64,000 nucleotides of DNA from Bacteroides luhongzhouii (GTDB lineage: Bacteria; Bacteroidota; Bacteroidia; Bacteroidales; Bacteroidaceae). The stretch is taken from contig NZ_CP059973.1 in NCBI RefSeq assembly GCF_009193295.2, positions 2,542,001 to 2,606,000 on the forward strand, written 5' to 3'. The position numbers and the translations under genes are program-made. Below the pieces are notes generated by a model. It had not been told where the DNA came from and did not search any database. It worked only from the letters and a program-made list of their open reading frames with translations. This document shows positions 28,550-38,557 of this stretch, piece by piece. Position 1 is the first letter of the stretch, and every line of letters begins with the position of its first letter.

Positions 28550-29005
28550 TTAGTTTTCTGATATTTTCTTGAATACATAAGTGTAGGTATTCGAACCACA
28601 CCCGGGGCTATGAGTAATCACGATGTTACGTTCGCCATTGGTAATGGGGAATAGGATATCGGTACTGGCCTGCTCTGTGGCTCCATCCTCTGTGAAATAG
28701 AGGCGAAAAGGATAATAGATATCGTCAACTTTCCACGTGCCATTGTGGCGTACCACAAAAGGTAAATAGTTTTCAATTGTGTACTTACCATCTTTCTTCA
28801 GGTCAATTTGGAACTGGCTGAAGTCCATGGTTTCGGTAATATCATTACTGTTGCGGCTCACTGTGGTGAGTTGCCACGTGCCTGATATGTCTTTGACCTG
28901 CTCCGTGTTTTTGTCAGGATCAGCAGGAGCAGAGAACGTATCACACGATGTCACAAGCAGAGTAGTCAGCAAGGCTATTGCCGCCAAATGTATGCTATGT
29001 TTCAT
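28550..29005 (-). CDS. DUF5004-type small lipoprotein (lipocalin-like)
   Basis: A 151-aa protein with a lipoprotein signal (lipobox VTSC near residue 20). The pattern ISGTWQLTTVSRN, then YTIENYLPFVVRHNGTWKVDD, then TYVFKKI at the end, is that of small beta-barrel lipocalin-like proteins annotated as DUF5004 in Bacteroides glycan operons. No catalytic residues can be recognised. It lies 15 bp after the first SusD gene and 15 bp before the DUF4961-type gene. A role in binding or presenting the glycan is likely but unproven. Confidence 0.68.
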   Translation of the reverse strand: MKHSIHLAAIALLTTLLVTSCDTFSAPADPDKNTEQVKDISGTWQLTTVSRNSNDITETMDFSQFQIDLKKDGKYTIENYLPFVVRHNGTWKVDDIYYPFRLYFTEDGATEQASTDILFPITNGERNIVITHSPGCGSNTYTYVFKKISEN

Positions 29006-29020
29006 ATTTTGGGTATTTTA

Positions 29021-30865
29021 TTAATTATAATAGGGATTCTGTAGCAAATCTTTCGACTTCACCGTCTCATTGTAAGGAATTGGGAAAAAGTACATAGCCG
29101 GACGCCATACATGCGTGCGTACATCAAATTCTTTCCAAGTCTTTGTTCCGTCAGTGGCGCGAGTGATTTCAATGCCATGCATGGTTTTGCTTTCGGTTTG
29201 CGGAGCAATCATCCATCGGCGTACATCAAAGAAGCGATGCCCTTCAAAAGCAAATTCAAGGCGGCGCTCTTCCTGAATGGCTTGGCGCATCTGTTTTTGT
29301 GTCATATCCTTTTCAAGTCCGTACATACCATCTGCACCGGGCTCGATGCCGGCACGCTTGCGAATGAGTTTTAATATGGGATAACAACCGAGTTGTTGTC
29401 CGCCTAGCGTTTCTTCGAAATCGGGACCATGATATTCATTGGCTGCTTCAGCATACATCAGTAAGATGTCGGCGTAACGTATCAGTGGATCGTTGTGACG
29501 GCTTGGATTCCATGTACTACCTTTACATAAGCGATCACATCCCTTGCGTACATAGAAACCGGTGGCAGTGCCTTGGTATACGGCATCGCTTGTCTGCCCT
29601 ACGCCAATCCATGTGTTAACAACTGTGGTAGCACTGTAAGTATCGTCGGCAGGGACCAACGCACCATCATAAATCACAGTGTTGTTGAAACGGGGATCGC
29701 GACTTTTGGCGGGATTCAAAGGATCGAATGTGTATTGGCTATTGTTAATAGGTTTACCGTCAATCATAGGGAAAGCATCTGCCAATTCTTTGTATATGTA
29801 TCCGCCGTGGCGTGTTCCGGAGTGACTGCCACTAGGTGGATAGTAAGCAGCCTCATGTCCGGACTCACGTTGATACTTACGGTCGAGGATATTGCCGGCA
29901 AAGGCTCCGTTATTGTTTTTACCATCATCATCGGTCAAATTGGCATTTCGTGTATCGCCAGCTTGGAATATGACGTAGAATCCGAAACCTGGTTCGGCTT
30001 TGCCGTTCAAATCTTTACTTCTAATAAAGAGATTATAGGTTCCTAGATTGATTACCGCACGGGCAGCATCCATTGCCGTTTTCCAACGTTCTTTATCATA
30101 AGAGGGATAGCCTACTAATTCTTTGGTATCGGTAGGAGCGAAATCACTTCCATTGAATAATGGACTAGCTGCATAGAGGCAGACACGGGCTTTAAGACCC
30201 AGGGCGGCTGCCGATGAGGCACGGCCGTTTTCTTGTCCTGTTCGTCTTATGGGAAGTACATTGAGTTGGACGATAGAGTCACATTGATGGGTCACATACT
30301 CTACACATTCCGCCCATGTATTACGTGAGGTTTTCATAGTCGAAGTAGCATCATATACATTATTCCCAATAATTGGTACACCACCGTAGTGTTTCATCAG
30401 AATGAAGTAGTACCAGGCACGCAAGAAAAGTGCTTCGGATATGTATTGAGCTTTTCGGCTCTGTACCATCGGTGATCGGTCTATGTTGGCGAGGAATACG
30501 TTGCATCGACGAATGTTGGTGTAGCATTTCGACCATGCGTCATCACTTACCGTAACCGGATTAACTGTACCGGTAGCAAACATCATGTTTGTCCAGATGG
30601 TAGACGAAGGATAAAATTCAGCTTCGTCACAAGCGCTTTGCAGCCCACCACCATTAGCCAAAAGGTACGTCCATCGGTTGTAGTTGATATCAAACCCGAT
30701 ATCGGTATAAATTCCGGTCAGGAAGTTGGCGGTATACGTACTATCTGCAAAAACGGTCTCACGATTTAAATCCGAAGTTTGGGTTTGATCGAGGAAACTG
30801 TCATTACAGGACGCAACTGTTCCTAAAAATAGGAGTAGCATTAATGATTTCATGTACAATTTCAT
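29021..30865 (-). CDS. SusD-like glycan-binding lipoprotein, first gene of the operon
   Basis: The open frame begins at 30895, but the ATG at 30865 gives a proper lipoprotein signal (MKLYMKSLMLLLFLGTVASC); 30853 is an alternative. The product has about 614 residues. It shows SusD family segments SEALFLRAWYYFILMKHYGGVPIIG near 145, ASSAAALGLKARVCLYAASPLF near 220, DILLMYAEAANEYHGP near 480 and ERRLEFAFEGHRFFDVRRWM near 555. It leads the minus-strand operon, with no SusC before it, an inversion of the usual SusC-SusD order. Its partner could be the full-length SusC at the far end of the operon (inference). Confidence 0.92.
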   Translation of the reverse strand: MKLYMKSLMLLLFLGTVASCNDSFLDQTQTSDLNRETVFADSTYTANFLTGIYTDIGFDINYNRWTYLLANGGGLQSACDEAEFYPSSTIWTNMMFATGTVNPVTVSDDAWSKCYTNIRRCNVFLANIDRSPMVQSRKAQYISEALFLRAWYYFILMKHYGGVPIIGNNVYDATSTMKTSRNTWAECVEYVTHQCDSIVQLNVLPIRRTGQENGRASSAAALGLKARVCLYAASPLFNGSDFAPTDTKELVGYPSYDKERWKTAMDAARAVINLGTYNLFIRSKDLNGKAEPGFGFYVIFQAGDTRNANLTDDDGKNNNGAFAGNILDRKYQRESGHEAAYYPPSGSHSGTRHGGYIYKELADAFPMIDGKPINNSQYTFDPLNPAKSRDPRFNNTVIYDGALVPADDTYSATTVVNTWIGVGQTSDAVYQGTATGFYVRKGCDRLCKGSTWNPSRHNDPLIRYADILLMYAEAANEYHGPDFEETLGGQQLGCYPILKLIRKRAGIEPGADGMYGLEKDMTQKQMRQAIQEERRLEFAFEGHRFFDVRRWMIAPQTESKTMHGIEITRATDGTKTWKEFDVRTHVWRPAMYFFPIPYNETVKSKDLLQNPYYN

Positions 30866-30895
30866 AGTAAAACTTATAAAATTAAAATTAAACAA

Positions 30896-31221
30896 TTTAA
30901 AGCCAATAAGCCGAGACTAATTCACGACTTGAATTTGTATTAAGACGATTGACAAGATATACACCACTAAACACAATATTTTTTTTCACGTATTATTATT
31001 CAATAAAAAGGTCATTGTATTATTCGAGCAATGATAGTAGATCAAATACATCTAAAGAAAGAGTTATCCGAATTAGTGGTTTTTCATTCCTGAATCGTCT
31101 TTACCCTAAATTCTAATAGTGTAACATTATGAGACGCATCTTTTTGTCAACCTTTATGGCTTGTATTATCGGCTTTACAGGTGCAGAAACAAATTAAATA
31201 ATCTTAAATATCTTATTAAAC
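30896..31221. other. Divergent regulatory region between the SusD-led operon and the DUF5005-type gene
   Basis: This 326-bp gap must hold the promoters of both divergent transcripts, but no strong TAnnTTTG box was found; TGTATTTG on the minus strand (31043-31050) is the nearest candidate for the SusD-led operon. A tiny frame at 31129-31197 encodes 22 residues that look like a signal-peptide start (RRIFLSTFMACIIGF) and then stops at TAA. It could be a leader peptide or the 5' scar of a lost secreted-protein gene, which fits the 3' gene remnant found at 32529-32747. Confidence 0.45.
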
Positions 31222-32526
31222 ATGAAACCAATTCATCTTATCCTAAGTATCGCACTCCTCGCTGGAGGAGCATGTGGTGACCAGCAAGAACCTTATTACG
31301 GCAATTCAGAAGTGAAGATGCCTCAAATTGATTCCGAATGGAATCTCGAACTAATGCCAAATCGATCAGGACAATATTGGAAAGTGTTCGTCTACAAAGA
31401 CTTGAAATACAATACCCTTTTCACTCGGTCGTTGGGCTGGAATGGAGGAGACGGTGTGTTCACCACTGGTTTGCCTGACGGGAATATATTTTGGTCGTTC
31501 AATGATAGCTTCTATGGCGTAATCAATGAAAATCGTTCACGAGGTAATTGTAGTTTCCCGCGTAATAGTATTATGGTACAAACACCTGGTGAGAAGGATG
31601 AAAATCTTGTTTGGTTAGCTGATTACGTACAAACCAACGATCCTAATGCGGATAGATACTATCAGGTACGCACTCACATTCGTCATCCGAAAGCTACACT
31701 CTCGGAAGAAAAAATACAAGCTGGAGAAATCGATCAGGATTATCTTTATTGGGCAGGAGATGCTACGATATATAACAATCAGATGCAAATGTTGTGGGGA
31801 GCCGTTGATAATACCGATCCGAACAACCTGATGCGCCGCTTCGGTACTTGCTTGGCTACTTATAGCTTGGAAGGAAAGCCGGGCGATGCTACTTACATGA
31901 AACTTATCAGTCGTAATGATAACTTTAACGACCACACTTTAGGTTATGGCGACACTATGTGGGAAGACGAAGACGGACATATCTATCTTTACACAACTTC
32001 CAATTATAAGGTGGCTGTGGCACGTACCGCTACACGCGACCTTGGCAGCCAGTGGGAATATTATGTGGCCGATCCGCAAGGACATTTCTCGTGGACAACG
32101 CAGTACCCCTCAATCCAAGATGCTGAAAACTCTACAATTATCCCTTTGGAAAGTGCGTGCTCTATGCCTTGGGTATTTAAAAAAGGTGATACCTATTACA
32201 TGATTGGACAATCCATGTGGTTCGGGAGAGACGTGCTGATGTTCCGTAGTAAGCATCCTTATGGGCCGTTTGTTGATCAAAAGACTCTCTTTACATTACC
32301 CGAATTTCTTGATAAGATTGGTGAGCAACGTTATCAACATGTTTATATGGTAAATATTCATCCGGCTTTATCACGTACCGGTGAATTGGTGATCTCTACC
32401 AATACAGACTGTTCCAACTTTTGGGATAATTTCAATGCACCGGGTAGTGCCGACTTTTATCGTCCTTATTTCTACCGTGTATTTAATTGGGAATCATTGT
32501 ACGATAACGATGCTCCACTTGAGTAA
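31222..32526 (+). CDS. DUF5005-type lipoprotein, probable beta-propeller glycan-active protein
   Basis: A 434-aa protein with a lipoprotein signal (lipobox AGGAC near residue 17). Repeating beta-strand motifs suggest a five-bladed propeller like those of GH43/GH32/GH130-type enzymes: [22 protein letters not shown] near 75, [22 protein letters not shown] near 175, [16 protein letters not shown] near 245, [25 protein letters not shown] near 310, [17 protein letters not shown] near 385. Several acidic residues in these motifs could be catalytic. It fits DUF5005, found in Bacteroides glycan loci, but I know of no proven activity. It is divergent from the SusD-led operon and probably shares its substrate. 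Confidence 0.68.
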   Translation: MKPIHLILSIALLAGGACGDQQEPYYGNSEVKMPQIDSEWNLELMPNRSGQYWKVFVYKDLKYNTLFTRSLGWNGGDGVFTTGLPDGNIFWSFNDSFYGVINENRSRGNCSFPRNSIMVQTPGEKDENLVWLADYVQTNDPNADRYYQVRTHIRHPKATLSEEKIQAGEIDQDYLYWAGDATIYNNQMQMLWGAVDNTDPNNLMRRFGTCLATYSLEGKPGDATYMKLISRNDNFNDHTLGYGDTMWEDEDGHIYLYTTSNYKVAVARTATRDLGSQWEYYVADPQGHFSWTTQYPSIQDAENSTIIPLESACSMPWVFKKGDTYYMIGQSMWFGRDVLMFRSKHPYGPFVDQKTLFTLPEFLDKIGEQRYQHVYMVNIHPALSRTGELVISTNTDCSNFWDNFNAPGSADFYRPYFYRVFNWESLYDNDAPLE

Positions 32527-32528
32527 AA

Positions 32529-32747
32529 GGATTTACTATCTCTGGCGTTGATTATAAGTTTCACTGGGCTGATGCTGTGATTGATGGTAATTCCATCGTC
32601 GTCTCATCTCCTGAAGTTGCTTTCCCAATAGCAGTGCGTTATGCTTGGGCAGATAATCCAATTTGTAATTTATACAATGGAGTTAACCTTCCGGCATCCC
32701 CTTTCCGTACGGATGGCTGGCAGGGTATTACTTATGGTAATAAATAA
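32529..32747 (+). pseudogene. C-terminal remnant of a sialate O-acetylesterase-like gene
   Basis: Starting 2 bp after the DUF5005-type stop, 72 codons read without a start codon to a TAA at 32745-32747. The translation contains [20 protein letters not shown], then [20 protein letters not shown], and [14 protein letters not shown]. This is the conserved C-terminus of Bacteroides sialate O-acetylesterase/SGNH enzymes (known pattern VRYAW...NLYN...LPASPFRTD). The rest of the gene, about 400-600 codons, is missing. Most likely a deletion or the arrival of the DUF5005-type gene removed it. Confidence 0.78.
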
Positions 32748-32802
32748 ATATAGTTGTTTCGATTTGCCAAGTGAAATAGATGTAACACATAAAAAAAGAA
32801 CC

Positions 32803-35076
32803 ATGAACAAACTCATTTATTTAGTAATCTTCTCTTTTTTTTCAACAGGTATCTATGCCCAAATGAAAGACCTTGTGCAATATGTCAATACACTGCAAGG
32901 TACCGACTCTCATTTCGGATTAAGTTATGGAAATACATATCCTACTACCGGTATGCCTTATGCCATGCATACGTGGTCTGCCCAAACAGGGAAAAATGGA
33001 GAAGGCTGGAAATATCAATATGCGGTAGATAATATCAGAGGATTCTGCCAGTCTCACCAATGTAGTCCGTGGATGAGTGATTATGCTGTGTATTCTTTTA
33101 TGCCGATGGTGGGGAAATTAGTTGTTAATCAGGAGATGCGGGCAACAAAGTTCAGCCACGACAATGAAATAGCCAAGCCGCATTATTATAAAGTGACACT
33201 GGATAATGGTATTACTACCGAGATGGCTCCAACTACCCGTGGTGTACATTTGCGCTTTTCTTATCCCTCCACCGAGGACGCCTATCTGGTGATTGACGGA
33301 TATACGGATATGAGTGAAATCAAGATTGATCCGGCAAAGAGACAAATCTCCGGTTGGGTGAATAACCAACGTTTTGTAAACAACTCTAAGACATTCCGTA
33401 GCTACTTTGTGGTGCAGTTCGACAAAGCATTTGAAGATTACGGTATGTGGGAAAATCAGAAAGATGAGATTTTTCCTAAAAAGTTGGAAGGAGAAGGCAA
33501 AGGCTATGGCGCTTATATCAAATTTAAAAAAGGAACGAAAGTACAGGCAAAGGCTGCCTCTTCTTACATCAGCGCAGAGCAGGCTGTGATTACACTAAAT
33601 GACGAACTAGGTAAAGATAAGAATTTGGAGGCCACTAAAATACGCGGACAGAAAACATGGAATGAATTATTGAACAGAATCCAGGTAGAAGGCGGAACGG
33701 ACGAGCAAATGAAAACTTTCTACTCCTGCCTGTTCCGTGCCAATCTCTTCTCACGCAAATTCTATGAACGTAAAGCTAACGGAGAACCTTATTACTATAG
33801 TCCCTATGACGGCAAAGTGTATGACGGGTATATGTATACGGATAATGGTTTCTGGGACACCTTCCGTTCTCAATTTCCACTGACCAACATTCTTCATCCT
33901 ACCATGCAGGGACGTTATATGAATGCCTTGCTTGCCGCACAAGAACAATGCGGATGGTTACCTTCCTGGTCAGCTCCCGGAGAAACAGGAGGAATGTTAG
34001 GTAATCATTCTATTTCGTTGCTGGCAGATGCGTGGGCAAAAGGAATTCGGACTTTTGATCCGGAGAAAGCCCTGAAAGCCTATGCACACGAAGCCATGAA
34101 TAAAGGTCCTTGGGGAGGTGCCAACGGACGTGGTTTCTGGAAAGAATATTTTGAACTGGGATATGTTCCTTATCCGGAATCAATGGGATCGAGTGCACAG
34201 ACAATGGAATATGCATACGATGATTTTTGTGGCTACCAACTGGCTAAAATGACCGGAAACAAACATTATCAGGAAGTCTTTGCCCGTCAGATGTATAATT
34301 ATAAAAACGTATTCGATCCGTCTATCGGTTTTATGCGTGGAAAAAGCGTTGATGGTAAATGGCAGGAACCGTTTGATCCTCTGGAGTGGGGCGGACCTTT
34401 CTGCGAAGGTAACGCCTGGCATTATACGTGGTCTGTATTCCATGATGTAGAAGGATTAATAGACTTGTTCGGAAGTGATGAGAAGTTTACCACCAAGATG
34501 GATTCGGTATTTACCCTTCCCAACACTATTAAACCGGGAACTTACGGAGGAGTGATCCATGAAATGAAAGAAATGGAACTGGCAGGTATGGGACAATATG
34601 CACATGGCAATCAGCCGATTCAGCACATGCCTTATCTGTATAGCTATGCCGGTCAGCCATGGAAAACACAGTATTGGGTACGTCAGATTGTTGAAAGACT
34701 CTATAATTCAACAGAAAGAGGATATCCGGGTGACGAAGATCAAGGCGGTATGTCATCTTGGTATATATTAAGCTCATTAGGCATCTATGCCGTTTGTCCG
34801 GGTACGGATGAGTATGTGATTGGCAGTCCACTATTTAAGAAGGCTACCATAACGCTGGAAAACGGCAATAAATTCGTGATTGAAGCGAACAACAACAATA
34901 AAGAGAATGTCTATATCCAGTCTGCTACTTTGAATGGACGTGTATTGGATAAGAATTTTATAAAATATGACGACATAGCAGACGGTGGTATGCTTCGTTT
35001 TGAAATGGGAAGTCTGCCGAATAAAGAACGATGTACATCGAAATATGCCGCTCCTTTCTCTTTGTCGAAAGAATAA
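32803..35076 (+). CDS. GH92 family exo-alpha-mannosidase
   Basis: The frame is open from 32641, but the ATG at 32803 begins a signal peptide (LIYLVIFSFFSTGIYAQ) and is preferred; the stretch before it overlaps the gene remnant. The 757-aa product shows GH92 features: VNTLQGTDSHFGLSYGNTYPTTGMPYAMHTW near 28, DTFRSQFPLTNI near 355, TGGMLGNHSISLLADAWAKG near 395, and the catalytic loop GDEDQGGMSSWYI near 644. It differs from the 3670 protein by GDED where that has GNED, and from the 35107 protein (GNDD), so the three GH92 enzymes probably have different linkage preferences. It lies 30 bp before the next GH92 gene and is probably co-transcribed with it. Confidence 0.9.
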   Translation: MNKLIYLVIFSFFSTGIYAQMKDLVQYVNTLQGTDSHFGLSYGNTYPTTGMPYAMHTWSAQTGKNGEGWKYQYAVDNIRGFCQSHQCSPWMSDYAVYSFMPMVGKLVVNQEMRATKFSHDNEIAKPHYYKVTLDNGITTEMAPTTRGVHLRFSYPSTEDAYLVIDGYTDMSEIKIDPAKRQISGWVNNQRFVNNSKTFRSYFVVQFDKAFEDYGMWENQKDEIFPKKLEGEGKGYGAYIKFKKGTKVQAKAASSYISAEQAVITLNDELGKDKNLEATKIRGQKTWNELLNRIQVEGGTDEQMKTFYSCLFRANLFSRKFYERKANGEPYYYSPYDGKVYDGYMYTDNGFWDTFRSQFPLTNILHPTMQGRYMNALLAAQEQCGWLPSWSAPGETGGMLGNHSISLLADAWAKGIRTFDPEKALKAYAHEAMNKGPWGGANGRGFWKEYFELGYVPYPESMGSSAQTMEYAYDDFCGYQLAKMTGNKHYQEVFARQMYNYKNVFDPSIGFMRGKSVDGKWQEPFDPLEWGGPFCEGNAWHYTWSVFHDVEGLIDLFGSDEKFTTKMDSVFTLPNTIKPGTYGGVIHEMKEMELAGMGQYAHGNQPIQHMPYLYSYAGQPWKTQYWVRQIVERLYNSTERGYPGDEDQGGMSSWYILSSLGIYAVCPGTDEYVIGSPLFKKATITLENGNKFVIEANNNNKENVYIQSATLNGRVLDKNFIKYDDIADGGMLRFEMGSLPNKERCTSKYAAPFSLSKE

Positions 35077-35106
35077 GAAACTAAAAAAGTGTAACGAGAA
35101 TACAGT

Positions 35107-37263
35107 ATGAAAAATAAAGTTTTAACAGGTTTATTATTGGTTTTGATTGGAGGGTGGGGGAGTCTCTCGGCGCAGAGCGCCGGGAGTAATTATGCCCGTC
35201 AGGTAAATACCCTGATAGGAACGAAGGGCGTGGGCTTGACTTCGGGATATCTTTATCCCGGAGCTACCTATCCTTATGGAATGGTGCAGTTCACCCCCTC
35301 TTATTTTTCCAAACGTTCCGGGTTCGTCATCAATCAGTTGAGTGGTGGCGGTTGTGAGCACATGGGTAACTTTCCTACTTTTCCGGTAAAAGGTAAACTG
35401 AAGATGTCTCCGGACAATATTCTCAACTACCGCATCAATATTTCTGAAGAAAAAGGACACGCCGGTTATTATGAAGCAAAGGTACAGGAAGATATCCATG
35501 CAAAACTGACAGTAACCGAAAGAACCGGTATGGCGAGTTATGAATATCCGGCCGATCAGCAATATGGTACGGTAATTATCGGTGGAGGTATTTCCGCAAC
35601 TCCGATAGAGCAGGCCGCCATCGTCATTACTGCGCCGAACAAGTGTGAAGGATATGCGGAAGGTGGCAATTTCTGTGGCCTCCGTACACCGTATAAGGTC
35701 TATTTTGTAGCAGAGTTTGATACGGATGCGTTGGAATCGGGAACATGGAAAAGAAATGAGCTGAAACCGAACGCGACTTTTGCCGAAGGAGAATATTCCG
35801 GAGTCTATTTTACTTTTGATGTGAATAAGAAGAAAAATATCCAATATAAGATTGGAGTTTCTTACGTCTCGGTAGAGAATGCACGCGAGAATCTGAAAGC
35901 GGAGAATACCGGATGGGATTTCCTTCAGATTCAGAATCAGGCAGAATCCAAATGGAATCATTACTTGGGTAAGATCGAAGTAGAAGGAACTAATCCGGAT
36001 CGTACCACTCAATTTTATACCCATCTGTATCGTTCATTCATTCACCCGAACGTATGCAGCGATGTGAATGGAGAATACATGGGAGCTGACTTCAAAGTGC
36101 ATAAATCCCGTTCCAAACACTATACTTCTTTTAGCAACTGGGACACCTATCGTACACAGATTCAGCTATTGTCAATCCTTGATCCTGAAGTAGCCTCTGA
36201 TATTGTTATTTCTCACCAATTGTTTGCCGAAGAAGCTGGTGGTGCTTTTCCGCGTTGGGTGATGGCTAATATAGAAACCGGAGTAATGCAAGGAGATCCA
36301 ACTCCTATCTTGATATCCAATGCTTACGCTTTTGGTGCCCGTAATTATGACCCGAAACCGATTTTCAAAACCATGAGAAAAGGAGCGGAAGAACCGGGAG
36401 CAATGTCACAGGAGGTTGAGGCTCGTCCGGGACTGAAACAGTATTTGGATAAAGGATATTACAACGCTTCTATACAACTGGAATATACTTCCGCTGATTT
36501 TGCAATCGCCCAATTTGCCTTACATGCTGTAGGAGATGAGTTTGCAAGCTGGCGTTATTTCCATTTCGCACGTTCATGGAAGAATCTGTATAACCCGGAA
36601 ACCGGATGGTTGCAATCACGCAATCCGGATGGTTCGTGGAAACCACTGACTGAAGATTTCCGTGAATCGACCTATAAGAATTATTTCTGGATGGTGCCAT
36701 ACGATATTGCCGGTCTGATAGAAATCATCGGAGGCAAAGCAGCCGCAGAAAAACGCCTGGATGAATTCTTTACCCGCCTGGATGCCGGTTACAATGATGC
36801 TTGGTTCGCTTCCGGCAATGAACCGAGCTTCCATATTCCTTGGATATACAACTGGGTAGGAACTCCCTATAAAGCACAGGAGATTATTAACCGTGTATTG
36901 AATGAACAGTATTCAAGTAAAATTGATGGTCTGCCGGGCAATGATGATTTAGGAACGATGGGTGCCTGGTATGTATTCGCTTGCATCGGACTTTATCCCG
37001 AAATACCGGGAGTGGGAGGCTTTACGGTGAACACTCCGATATTCTCATCTGTAAAAGTTCATTTGAAGAAAGGGGATATGGTGATAAAAGGCGGTTCGGA
37101 AAAGAATATTTATATCAAGTCCATGAAGCTAAACGGTAAACCGTATGACAGTACATGGATCGATTGGGACCAACTGAATAATGGGGCTACAATAGAATAT
37201 ACTACCTCGGCTAAGCCGGACGTGAAGTGGGGAACTAAAGTGACTCCTCCCTCTTTCCCTTAA
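35107..37263 (+). CDS. GH92 family exo-alpha-mannosidase
   Basis: A 718-aa secreted enzyme (signal peptide LTGLLLVLIGGWGSLSAQ). It begins VNTLIGTKGVGLTSGYLYPGATYPYGMVQFTP and has the GH92 barrel motifs SNWDTYRTQIQLLS near 338, METGVMQGD-like loop near 385, HIPWIYNWVGTPYKAQE near 577, and GNDDLGTMGAWYV near 613. It is slightly shorter than the other two GH92 proteins. The early segment NQLSGGGCEHMGNFPTFPV near 77 carries the conserved histidine region of the sugar-binding site. Gene order GH92-GH92-GH130-SGNH suggests stepwise release and handling of mannose residues. Confidence 0.9.
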   Translation: MKNKVLTGLLLVLIGGWGSLSAQSAGSNYARQVNTLIGTKGVGLTSGYLYPGATYPYGMVQFTPSYFSKRSGFVINQLSGGGCEHMGNFPTFPVKGKLKMSPDNILNYRINISEEKGHAGYYEAKVQEDIHAKLTVTERTGMASYEYPADQQYGTVIIGGGISATPIEQAAIVITAPNKCEGYAEGGNFCGLRTPYKVYFVAEFDTDALESGTWKRNELKPNATFAEGEYSGVYFTFDVNKKKNIQYKIGVSYVSVENARENLKAENTGWDFLQIQNQAESKWNHYLGKIEVEGTNPDRTTQFYTHLYRSFIHPNVCSDVNGEYMGADFKVHKSRSKHYTSFSNWDTYRTQIQLLSILDPEVASDIVISHQLFAEEAGGAFPRWVMANIETGVMQGDPTPILISNAYAFGARNYDPKPIFKTMRKGAEEPGAMSQEVEARPGLKQYLDKGYYNASIQLEYTSADFAIAQFALHAVGDEFASWRYFHFARSWKNLYNPETGWLQSRNPDGSWKPLTEDFRESTYKNYFWMVPYDIAGLIEIIGGKAAAEKRLDEFFTRLDAGYNDAWFASGNEPSFHIPWIYNWVGTPYKAQEIINRVLNEQYSSKIDGLPGNDDLGTMGAWYVFACIGLYPEIPGVGGFTVNTPIFSSVKVHLKKGDMVIKGGSEKNIYIKSMKLNGKPYDSTWIDWDQLNNGATIEYTTSAKPDVKWGTKVTPPSFP

Positions 37264-37374
37264 AGCAAACCAACGAGGTATATAAGTTTATATCATAAAT
37301 TTAGGCACGGATTACATAGATTAACGCTTAAAATTATTTTGCAAGAGTACTTATTTATAATATCAAACGTAAGA

Positions 37375-38508
37375 ATGAAAAGAAAACTACAAAACATAGC
37401 TTATTTACTGATGGCTGCCGCATTAGTCACTTCATGTGGCGAGAAGAAGCAGACATCTGGATTCCCGGATTGGGCGTGGGCAGATTTCCAGCGTCCGGAA
37501 GGTGTTAATCCGATTATCTCTCCTGACACTACGACCCTTTTCTATTGTCCGATGCGACGAGACTCAGTAGCATGGGAAGCGAGTGATACATTTAATCCGG
37601 CTGCTACTGTTTATAATGGGAAAGTAGTAGTCCTCTACCGGGCTGAAGATAACTCGGCAACCGGTATCGGATCACGTACCTCCCGTTTGGGATATGCCTA
37701 TTCTGACGACGGACTACACTTCAAACGAATGTCCCTACCCGTATTTTATCCGGCAGACGACAGCCAGAAAGAGCTGGAAAATCCCGGCGGTTGCGAAGAC
37801 CCCCGTGTTGCCGTAACAGAAGACGGACTTTACGTAATGCATTACACACAATGGAACCGCAAACAGGCGCGTTTGGCAGTAGCTACCTCGCGCGATCTTC
37901 AAACGTGGGAAAAACATGGACCGGCTTTCGCAAAAGCATACAACGGAAGATTCATAGATGAATTTTCCAAATCTGCCTCTATCGTAACCAAATTAATCGA
38001 CGGCAAACAAGTGATTGCCAAGATTGACGGCAAATACAGGATGTATTGGGGAGAAAAGTTTGTGAATGTAGCCACTTCCACAGACTTGGTCAACTGGGAA
38101 CCAATGTTGGATGAAAATGGAAAATTCCTGAAAGTGATGGCTCCCCGCGCAGGTAAGTTCGATAGTGACCTGACCGAATGTGGTCCTCCTGCCATTCTTA
38201 CAGAGAAGGGAATCCTGCTACTTTATAACGGCAAAAATAAGTCGGGCGCCGAAGGAGATACACTGTATACTGCCAACTCTTATTGCGCAGGACAAGCCTT
38301 ATTTGATGCCAAAGATCCTACTAAACTAATCGATCGCTTGGATAAACCTTTCTATATTCCCGAATCAGATTTCGAAAAGAGCGGACAATATCCAGCCGGA
38401 ACCGTATTTATAGAAGGGCTTGTATTCCACAATCAGAAATGGTTCTTATATTATGGCTGTGCCGATTCACGTGTGGCAGTTGCCGTATATGACCCTCTCA
38501 AAAAATAA
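37375..38508 (+). CDS. GH130 family beta-mannoside phosphorylase/mannosidase, lipoprotein
   Basis: The frame opens at 37339, but ATG 37375 gives a clear lipoprotein signal (NIAYLLMAAALVTSC) and 377 residues. The five-bladed propeller motifs of GH130 are visible: VVVLYRAEDNSATGIGSRTSRLGYAYSDDG with the general RAE(D) box near 85, NPGGCEDPRV near 130, YRMYWGE near 210, and ECGPPAILTEKGILLLYNG near 250. GH130 comprises inverting phosphorylases acting on beta-mannosides, plus some beta-1,2-mannosidases. A lipid anchor places it outside the cytoplasm, where phosphorolysis would be less useful, so hydrolysis is a serious alternative. The 111-bp gap before it shows no gene. Confidence 0.83.
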   Translation: MKRKLQNIAYLLMAAALVTSCGEKKQTSGFPDWAWADFQRPEGVNPIISPDTTTLFYCPMRRDSVAWEASDTFNPAATVYNGKVVVLYRAEDNSATGIGSRTSRLGYAYSDDGLHFKRMSLPVFYPADDSQKELENPGGCEDPRVAVTEDGLYVMHYTQWNRKQARLAVATSRDLQTWEKHGPAFAKAYNGRFIDEFSKSASIVTKLIDGKQVIAKIDGKYRMYWGEKFVNVATSTDLVNWEPMLDENGKFLKVMAPRAGKFDSDLTECGPPAILTEKGILLLYNGKNKSGAEGDTLYTANSYCAGQALFDAKDPTKLIDRLDKPFYIPESDFEKSGQYPAGTVFIEGLVFHNQKWFLYYGCADSRVAVAVYDPLKK

Positions 38509-38557
38509 AGAAAACGTTCATGAAGAAGATAACAATTTGTAAAATATAGATTAAGAC

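Noticed and set aside
32641..32802. Upstream extension of the second GH92 gene from 32641
   Set aside because: The extension overlaps the acetylesterase remnant in another frame and has no signal peptide; the ATG at 32803 begins a proper signal peptide.
35134..36024. 296-codon minus-strand open frame inside the third GH92 gene
   Set aside because: The plus strand encodes a complete GH92 enzyme here; the antisense translation shows no coherent domain or signal and is a shadow.
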